Below are positions 56,719 through 64,000 of a stretch of DNA of 64,000 nucleotides, piece by piece. Made by a program: the position numbers and the translations under genes. The notes below the pieces were generated by a model. That model made no database searches, was not told the DNA's origin, and saw nothing but the letters and a program-made list of their open reading frames with translations. Location of the stretch: contig NW_006499364.1 in NCBI RefSeq assembly GCF_000471905.2, positions 2,067,061-2,131,060 of the forward strand, in the 5' to 3' direction. The DNA comes from Amborella trichopoda. Lineage: Eukaryota > Streptophyta > Magnoliopsida > Amborellales > Amborellaceae. The number at the start of each line of letters is the position of its first letter. The first letter of the stretch is position 1.

Positions 56719-59490
56719 ATGGCCAAACCTTCAGGTGCCATTCCAGATGTGAAGAATCTTCTGCGAGGAGGGGAGCTTAGTACTGATGAATTTACAGACG
56801 AAAGCTCGGTGAGAGGCGAACTAATCAAGCTCACCAAGACTTTATGTTAACCGAGGTGGCCCTCGAGCATCACCTTTGTGACCAACCCCGTATGGTTTGT
56901 AACACGGGAAGATAACGATGACATTGTGACTATAGAGGAAGGGGTACGTTTTCTACATTGCCTGCACCGAAACATGGCTTATAATGTGAACTTGTCGACT
57001 CTAGGCAAGCGGATGGTAGAAACCTCGGGCATGGAGTAGTCTTCTGCTGGCCTGTGGGCACAAGGGGAACACCAGTACTTGAAGGGGTACTCCACATGGA
57101 TCATGAAAGTGTTGAGGAATTTTCAAAATACTTTGAGATGGGCTTCCTTGTCGGCCGCCATCCAGTGCTTGGCGGGGTACTATGGCCATTGTTCAAACAC
57201 GGTCAAGGTGTTGTTGGAAACTTGGAGCCATGTTAGCAACACATGGCTACTTGGTCAAGGGGAAGCAGGGATGTTGCTGATGGACCTCCACTTCGTTGGT
57301 GGGTTATCGCTTCTTAGTACTATGTATGATGAGTTCATTCCCCCAAACTCATTCATTTTTGGAGGGGTAAAGGTAGGCAAAGAAGACCCACTGGCTAAGC
57401 TTCATGAATTTTTTGTGATCGACGAACAACTCTATGATGAGCCCAAAAGTGGGCGAGTCACTTTCATCAAATGGGTGACATTCTTCTATGGCGACTATAG
57501 AGATGAAGCTGGTCTGTTGCCGAGAAAGGGGAAAAGGAAACCCCATTAGTTTTCGAGCTGTAAAAGGAAAATGTGCACATTTACCTGGCGGCTTGGTGCT
57601 CTTCTTGTGTAAATTTTCCTTGCCAGGAGGGGCAGACTTCCTTCATCCCCGCACTTGTTATGTGGCCTGCGACATGGTGCTAGGGAAGGAGTACACACTC
57701 GCATAGCCCGTCCTGTGCAGTATTTATCATGGCCTAGGGGCCATTTCCAGGGGAAGACAGTATCAAGGGGATGAAGGAGGGATATGGCATAGTAGATGGC
57801 GAGGCCATCCCTAGAGATTTCAAGACTCCTTTCCCAGTCCAGTATATATATGATTAGCTTGGAGCTTATTTTTTGGAGACATATCTCAAAACCAGAGAGT
57901 TGGAGGACACCGTGTGCCCATTTTTGCTGAAGATTGCCAGGCAGAAGGCAATCTTCCATACCCTAGGTCATGCGCATAGCTTGTTTTATAATGACCACCT
58001 ACATATGACCTGGGTGGCATTCTCAATTGGAGGCCTCACAGAGTGTGCGTTTGTCGACAAGTTGGGCCACCATCTGGATGGTAACTTCACCAGCCCGAAA
58101 TAATTGATGTTCATGCTAAGCGTCCGATGTGGAGTTTTAGTCTACCGCATTGTTCATAGCGCGAAGCTTGAGGGATACTTCCCCCATCGGTTTGCCCGAC
58201 AGCATGGGTTAGATCAAGGCTGTAAGTTCTCAGTATTCTCTGTGAAATAGCATAGCAGGGCCGCACATTTGAAGAAAGACCAATTGGGAACTCGCCAGGG
58301 GACTTGGCTCTCAAGGCACATTCGCACTACTTAGGCCACATGCTTGGAGCCCACCAAGTCAATAAGTATGTGCGGCCCCATTTTGGCAAGACGATAAGGG
58401 CAACCGAGGCCCATGAGCTTTGGTGGAGGATCACCAACAAGGGGTACTGGGACATGGAACACCCTTGGAAGGGGGAGGGTGGCTGTTGGAGCCAAGATAT
58501 AAGGCAGCGGGAAATGGCTATGACCCCTCCCCTAGGCGAAATCTTTACCCTCGGCTTCCCCCATGACTGGCGCGTGATCGAGCGGCCTCACCGGATTATC
58601 ATGGATGATTCTTTGCCTAGGTTTCTTAATATGGAGGAGAAGAAGGCTACCATGGTGCAACTTGAGACTAAGGTAGTGGCTCCAAGTGAGGAGGTCAGCC
58701 TTGTCCCAGTTGCGGTTGTGGTGCTTCCAAAGGGCGAGGTATGGTACCTGGGCTTGAGAGGGTCGAGCTCGATGTGGTCACGACAAGGGCTCAGAGCGAG
58801 AGAGGCATAGCCGAGGTATCAGAGCAGCCAGAAGTTGCTCTTGAAGCCCGGGAGCCTGAGGCCTTGGTTGCAGCCGGGGATACTCTTGCTATGATCAATC
58901 CTGCTGTATTGCCCCGGCCTGCTTTCAGCAGGCTATCAGGCGTCATTTTTGAGATGCTTCGAATGGGCCTCCAGAAGCTGAAGAAGTTGTCTCTTGAAGC
59001 GCGTGGAGCAATGATCCAACAGTTGAGGGGAATCTCATTAGGGAATGTGCCCGAAGTCCATCCTTGCTTTGATAACATTACCAATGTGATGGAGGGATGG
59101 AGGAATAAGGCTTTGAAGGCAGAGAAGGCTGCAGTACGCCTAGAGGTCTCATTGTTAGAATCATTGGAGGCTTCCCTAGCACAGAACTGGGAACTGGCAC
59201 GAGTCCAATTAGAATAGATATAGGCTACCATCTCCCAGATGTCTGCTCTTATCGAGAAGGTTGTAACGTGCAATATCAAGGTGTAGACCTTGAAGGCGAA
59301 GATAGTCAAATGAGCACAGGAGCTTGCCAGATTGGAGAGGAGATGATAACTTAGGAGGCCGAAGACAAGGGATTGGGCCAGAAGGTGCTGGACCTCGAGT
59401 ACTCCTTGGGCGAGCAGCTAGCCTTAGTGGAGCTTCAGGCTGAGTTGGTGGCCGAATTGAGAGTAGGCATCGAGCGAGCGAGACCATGAG
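56719..59490 (+). pseudogene. Element B antisense gene: PMD-like protein with coiled-coil tail, fossil
   Basis: This is the counterpart of 37,972-41,590 in A. The N-terminal domain shows the PMD-like run ETWSHVSNTWLLGQGE, DLHFVGGLSLL, MYDEFIPPN (about 57,205-57,345), then FIKWVTFFYGDYRDEAGLLP (about 57,465-57,525), VLGKEYTLA, LKTRELEDTVCPFLLKIARQ (57,885-57,945) and LGHHLDGN. A block with VNKYVRPHFGKTIRATEAHE follows near 58,355. The tail (58,740-59,217) is helical, with many Glu/Leu/Arg. The linker is shorter than in A by several hundred bases. It is convergent with the gag-protease unit, like A. Roughly ten breaks. Confidence 0.7.
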
Positions 59491-60285
59491 TGCAAGGTAA
59501 GGGTCAATGATATTATTGATCGTTTTTTACAACATCTTCTTTCTATTTTTTCTCTTTATTGTAAAGAAATGACATTTTTGATGAATGCAGTAGTTCTTTT
59601 GCATGTCTGTTATTTTCGTTCTAGTTCTATTTCATTGCTTTTGCTCTTTCATAGCTTGAGATGAAAAAGAATAGCCCACACCATGCTTCATATTATGGTA
59701 GCTTGTTGTGGCTTCAATGACCTCGAATGGGGGAGCCGTTGCTTCTTCCACCCTTAGTGTTTGATTGGACAGGGGCTCATAATTCCTGGTTCTCATAATT
59801 TGGTGAGCCTGTTCGTGGTAAATACTCCAATCTGAGGGAGCCTTGGCTTCGATTCACGGTGCATTGCATTTGAGCTCGTCATAAGTCTTAGTCTTAAGGA
59901 CAAACGGCTTCAATGGCTTTGAAGCGATGCGCATAATGTGCAACTAATTTTGGAGGCTACGAACCTCGCTTCTCAACTCTGCTATGGGGTCTTGTTCCTG
60001 AGAGCTAGAGGACTGACTCTATCGGCCCATACCTCTTTGGGAGCCTCTAAGAGGTGAAAGACCTTCTCTTGGCTGCTGATAATCCCCTTGTTTCAAGAGC
60101 ATGGAATTTGGAGTACCCTCTTTGGTGGTTGGTATGAGAATTCTGCTTCTAAAAGAGCAATGGGGACGTGCAAACTATTCTGGTTCGATTAATAGGTAAC
60201 CCTCGATGTTGGAAGGTCTACCTAAGAGCTTCCTCAGTCTCAAGAGTTACTTCTAACTCATCATTTTGTTCTGGAAATTTAAAAG
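59491..60285. other. Element B convergence zone between the PMD gene and the protease region
   Basis: It is collinear with 41,591-42,224 in A: a transcript-end-like stretch (TTTATTGTAAAG near 59,557), then decayed minus-strand coding-like sequence. No RT motif is visible. Confidence 0.5.
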
Positions 60286-61180
60286 TTAAGGGGGAAGCTT
60301 CATCTTTGGAAGAAGATACCATGACCTCGGAGAGGTGGCAAGGTATACTCGGGTAGATCGGAGTCGAGGGAGGATCTTGCCTTGTCTTTCCTCTTCTTTG
60401 AACATGTTCACGATCATTCGCCCTAGACCTCCAATATCATCGTGAGGCGAGGGTCCTGTCTCACTCACAACCTTCCAATCATCATCCTTTGTCTTTCCTG
60501 GCACTAGAAGGTCTATGAAATAGTACTTGGCGTAGACATAGTGAGTCTCAGCTACAGGGAACAGTCTTTTGTCAGCATAGACTGTGTGTTGTCTTCCATC
60601 TCGGCTGTACTTGAAGCATTGATGGAGCATGGAAAGAACCACCCCTTAATCATGAAGCCAAGGACGATCAAGTAGGACGTTGTAAGAGGTATTGGTGTCC
60701 ATTACATGGAACTAAGCGTAATCGTTGAGGTCACCGATCTTGAGACGAAGGCACACAATGTCAGCTGACTTCTCTTTAGATTGCTTGAAACCTTGCACAA
60801 TGATGTGGGTAAGAGTGAGGTCGTTAGATCCTAATCCCAATCGGGTGAGGATCCTTCTTGGGATCAGGTTGACTGCTGACCCACCATCCAACATGATCTG
60901 GTTAATAGTGCAGGTGTGCAGTTCAGCATTCACAAAGAGGGGGAGATTGTGGAACTTGCCTCCCAAGTGAAGGTCATCTTCGAAAAAAGAAATTGCCAAG
61001 CACCCACTCAGGATGGCTACGTCAACTTCAATGGGTTCCACTTTAGTCTCGTACAGCTTTGGGTTGAAAAGAGCTTGAATCAAAGCCATACGAAAGTCCC
61101 TAGGTAACAGGAGGGCATCATAGATACTTAGAAAGGCTAGAAGCTTTCTTAAGTGCCCAATTACGTCATATTTCACTGTG
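60286..61180 (-). pseudogene. Element B protease region, fossil
   Basis: It contains MKYDVIGHLRKLLAFLSIYD and MALIQALFNPKLYETKVEPIE (61,020-61,176), then the aspartic protease block INQIMLDGGSAVNLIPRRIL (about 60,855-60,910) and LTRLGLGSNDL. A charged segment with GRMIVNMFKEEERQGKILP (about 60,375-60,430) follows. Same order as in A. The stretch 60,712-61,176 is open over about 150 codons. RT does not follow. Confidence 0.8.
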
Positions 61181-62960
61181 TCCTCATTAGTCTTCTATGT
61201 TCCTAATCTAGTCACTGGTGTAGGTGGTAGGGTAGGCTTTGGAATAGGCTTTGGTTGGGTTTTGCTTTGTGACATTGGCTGACTTCGTTGCTCAGCCGGT
61301 ACGGTCTGGGTTGATGGGGAAGTAATAGGGATGTAGAAGTTTGAGGTTTAAGCTTAGGGAAAAGTGAAGTATCAGGAAATTGAGGACCTTGAGCTTCGAG
61401 GTGTGGGTTGTAGCTTCTTTCCCAATCTTAGACTCATTTGCCTCATGTTGGATGGTACTTCCAAGATATGCACCATATGGAAGGCTTCTTTAGAAGAGGA
61501 GGTTCATGATGGCTTGGTTTTGGCTCAGGTTGATAGGGCGTTGGCGATTGTCAAGAATCCAACTGTCTGGGCCAACATTCCTTTGAGGCGCTCTTGCTCT
61601 GACATGTTGAGACTGGTGCTTTCAAGCTCTCTGTATAGAGCATTGATGTCTAGACACTGTCGAGCTTAAACTGTGGAGAAAATAAAAGAGGAGGGAGGAG
61701 AAGAAGAGTTCGAACGTTTTGGACAGCTTTTTATGTCATCGCTGAAATTGGACATTTGCAGGGGGTATTTAAGGTCTTGCCTCGACTTTGACCATTGTGG
61801 GGTGCTTTTAGCATCATCACCCATATTGGAGGAATCCCTACCTGCTGGTGATTCAGGCATGTTCGCCTGATTGAACAAAAGGATGAGGTGAACTGCGCCT
61901 GAGATGAAGTCTTGCAAGGTCAATAGTGGAGGAAGAGGTCTAAGGAATTCTCCCTCAACTGGTGGCTGACGAAGATGATTCCTTCAGCTGGTGCTTGTTG
62001 TCTCCTTTTGGATCCTTAAGGGGGTGTTTGGACTACCCTACCAGGCTGGCGAGTAGTCATATCTTGGTGGACTGCCTCATGCTCTAGGGATTTTAGCCTG
62101 CTTCGCCCATAGTATACTTCTTAAGGTTGAGAGGTCAAGGGCTATGAAGGGTTCAGTGTATGCTCTTATGGGACTTTTAGTGTGGCTTCCTCTTGAACTG
62201 GAGCGATGGCCTGAAAGCGTTCGGGGAGAACCGCCCAAACGAGGTGGCCTTGCTGGACTTTCTCCACGACTATAGCTTCGAACCTAGAGCACGCTTTGAG
62301 TTCGTGGCTCCATACTTGGTGATATGGGCAACAAAGGTTTCCGTGCCCTAGGCAAGACGCCTCGGTTGCCTGGCAGGCTTAAGAGTGACAAGACCCTGTT
62401 GGAGCATCACTTCATAAAGAGCCTGCAGAGGATCTTGCTTAGTGTTTTACTGTGCTTGAGTAGGGAGGTTTTCTTGCATAGACGTAAAAGGGACTTGAGG
62501 GTGTCCTCCTGGAAGCCGGTACATTCACTAACATCATGGCCTCATACAATGTGATAGGCGCACCAGAGGTTCTCAATTCCTAGAGGCAGGAACTTAGGTT
62601 GCCTTGTCGACTTCGACGTGATGTTTCCCTCCTCAAGCATAATAGAAAATAGTGCACGGAGGATAGTGGGTACCTCGTCACCCTCTTGGATTGTCACTAT
62701 GAGAAGCCTCAGTTGCCCCAAACGCTTTATTTAACTCTTCAAGTTTTATCTGACCCTTGTTAATAAGGGCATTGACAGTGTCGTTGAGATTATATCAGTC
62801 ATTCATAGGGTGGCATACTCTCATGTGATAGGCACAATACCTCTCATTTGTCTCTTTCCCAACTCGCTGTTAACCTCCGACAGTTGGATCATGTTCTGTT
62901 CTAACAGCTATCAAAGCAGTGTAAAAGTCCACTCCTTGTTGAAGGGGTAAACTTTGTTTT
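61181..62960 (-). pseudogene. Element B Gag C-terminal part and linker, fossil
   Basis: It matches 43,421-45,030 in A. The linker carries MGDDAKSTPQWSK (near 61,790-61,830) and a Ser/Pro-rich end (61,680-61,720). The knuckle-like repeats lie near 62,270-62,330, 62,530-62,590 and 62,770-62,840, more decayed than in A. Confidence 0.65.
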
Positions 62961-64000
62961 GATGCTGGATCCAAAAGTCATTTCGCTTAGAAGTTTTAGG
63001 AGGGGGACCTCATTGTAGGACTGCTGCTTGCCTGGGGCCTGAGGCGTCTATGCCTTGGAGAGGTCTAAGGATTGAGGAGCCGCGCGCGTCTGTCACGAGG
63101 ACAGTTGCACTGTTCACTGCCTTTTGGTTGCCCCAACTGTTGGAGTGAGAATTTGAGTCGGACGGTTGCTATCAAGAGTTTCCATGGTGTTTGAACAATC
63201 CCTCAATACGGACTGCCATAAATATGATCTCTGACATGGAGGGTAGATTGGATGCCTCGACTTGTAGGGCGATCTTGGGAAGCATACTCCGTATGCAGGT
63301 TTGGACTTCTTCCTTCTCAGTCATGGGAGTGGCATGAAAGGTTGTCTGCTCTCTCCATCAGGCAATGAACTTGTCAACCGGCTCACCAAGGTCATGCATT
63401 AGAGTAAGGATCTCGATGGTTTCCACGTTCGTTTGGACTTCGTAGTAGCATTGGTAAAACAACTGCTCCATTTCTTGCCACGTGTGCACCGAATTTGGAG
63501 GCAGGCGAGCATACCACTGGAAGGCTGACCCTTTGAGAATCTTGACGAAGGAGAAGTCGTCGTTAGTTGTCGTCTCCCTACAAGCTGCTTGGAAGTGGGC
63601 AGTATGCTAGTGAGGGGACATAGTACCATTGAACAGGGAGTGTTTCCCTTTTTGTAGTTTGAGAGAAACGGTACCAGGTCAATGTACGAGGGGTATGGCA
63701 TCTGGTAGAGAGGCGCCTCCTGCATGCCAAGGACTTTGTTCTTGAGGCTATGGCTCACCATAGAACCTATGTCAGTTTAAGAGAACCTGTGGGAGGCAGA
63801 ATTGTCTTGAGGGGCCGATGGGGGAGTTTTCCTGGGCACTGTGTCCTCACCAGTCGGGGAATCAGTCTCATGGTGAGAAGAAGGGGACCTGGAGATTTCT
63901 AAGCATTCCATCTTCTTGAGGATGTATTGCCCCATTACCTCAAACCTGCTCATCCGCTCTTCCTAAGTGTCATCTGAATCATTGATCACCGTGAAACTGA
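62961..64000 (-). pseudogene. Element B gag core, fossil, running off the window
   Basis: At 63,640-63,761 it encodes EAPLYQMPYPSYIDLVPF, matching D (YQKPYPSYIDHVVFPF) and the usual Gag core. The downstream block at 63,180-63,400 matches the VDKFI..RWRE region of A. At 63,960-64,000 it reaches the VMVINDPDE-like N-terminal block of A (46,150). So the window ends near the Gag start. Confidence 0.75.

Larger units (their letters stand above)
30521..64000 (-). mobile_element. Element B: PMD-carrying LTR retrotransposon, split by A, running off the window
   Basis: Its 3' LTR is in two parts (30,521-31,128 and 50,441-52,578, together about 2.75 kb) separated by the whole of element A. Internal sequence from 52,579 to the window end repeats the plan of A: spacer, two repeat fields, a plus-strand PMD gene (56,719-59,490), protease (about 60.7-61.2 kb), knuckle region and gag (to 64,000). 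The 5' LTR and primer site lie outside. No RT, RNase H or integrase is visible. Older than A because A lies inside it. Many breaks. Confidence 0.85.

Noticed and set aside
1-64000. Host protein-coding gene, tRNA or rRNA gene anywhere in the window
   Set aside because: Every region with coding character matches an element part or its repeat in another copy. I saw no rRNA similarity and no cloverleaf with A and B boxes. The tRNA-Arg match at 47,713-47,730 is only a primer site.

Overview
This window is plant nuclear DNA built almost entirely from old, nested LTR retrotransposons of the Ty3/gypsy superfamily. I see no intact host gene, rRNA, tRNA or CRISPR array. A seed plant with a retrotransposon-rich genome fits the long LTRs (about 2.7-3.7 kb), the Tat/Ogre-like tRNA-Arg primer site, the RNase H and integrase types, and the antisense plant-mobile-domain (PMD) genes. 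The species cannot be told from the sequence. I found six elements or pieces and call them A to F.

Left block (1-26,405): A plus-strand LTR tail (F, 1-1,781) abuts the middle of another plus-strand LTR (1,782-2,395). Element E lies on the minus strand. Its 5' LTR is at 22,720-26,405, an upstream ORF and gag at about 20.0-22.6 kb, and a gag-pol linker plus RT, RNase H and integrase at 7.56-3.29 kb. Element D (7,567-19,968, plus strand) is inserted into E between Gag and Pol, with a perfect 5-bp target duplication (ATGTC). D has two LTRs, an upstream ORF and a gag gene but no pol; tandem repeats fill its 3' half.

Middle (26,406-30,520): A short plus-strand piece of D-type internal sequence comes first. 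It is followed by element C (minus strand), with a cluster of palindromes, a small plus-strand ORF and a pol remnant (end of RNase H plus integrase). C is cut at 30,520 by element B.

Right block (30,521-64,000): Element B (minus strand) runs past the window end. Its 3' LTR is split into 30,521-31,128 and 50,441-52,578 by the 19.3-kb element A (31,129-50,435), which is flanked by AGCAC/GGCAC. A and B share an unusual plan. In element orientation it reads LTR, tRNA-Arg primer site, upstream ORF, gag with repeated zinc-knuckle-like motifs, and protease. RT, RNase H and integrase are not seen. In their place is a 2.8-3.6 kb antisense gene encoding a PMD-like protein with a coiled-coil tail, followed by three kinds of minisatellite and the 3' LTR.

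The sequence suggests one related family group. E is a pol-bearing member. A and B keep gag and protease and carry the PMD gene. D keeps gag only. A, B and D would need reverse transcriptase and integrase supplied from elsewhere. All LTRs carry hairpin-forming repeats downstream of the TATA box. All elements are fossils with many breaks. The nesting order gives relative ages: C before B before A, and E before D.
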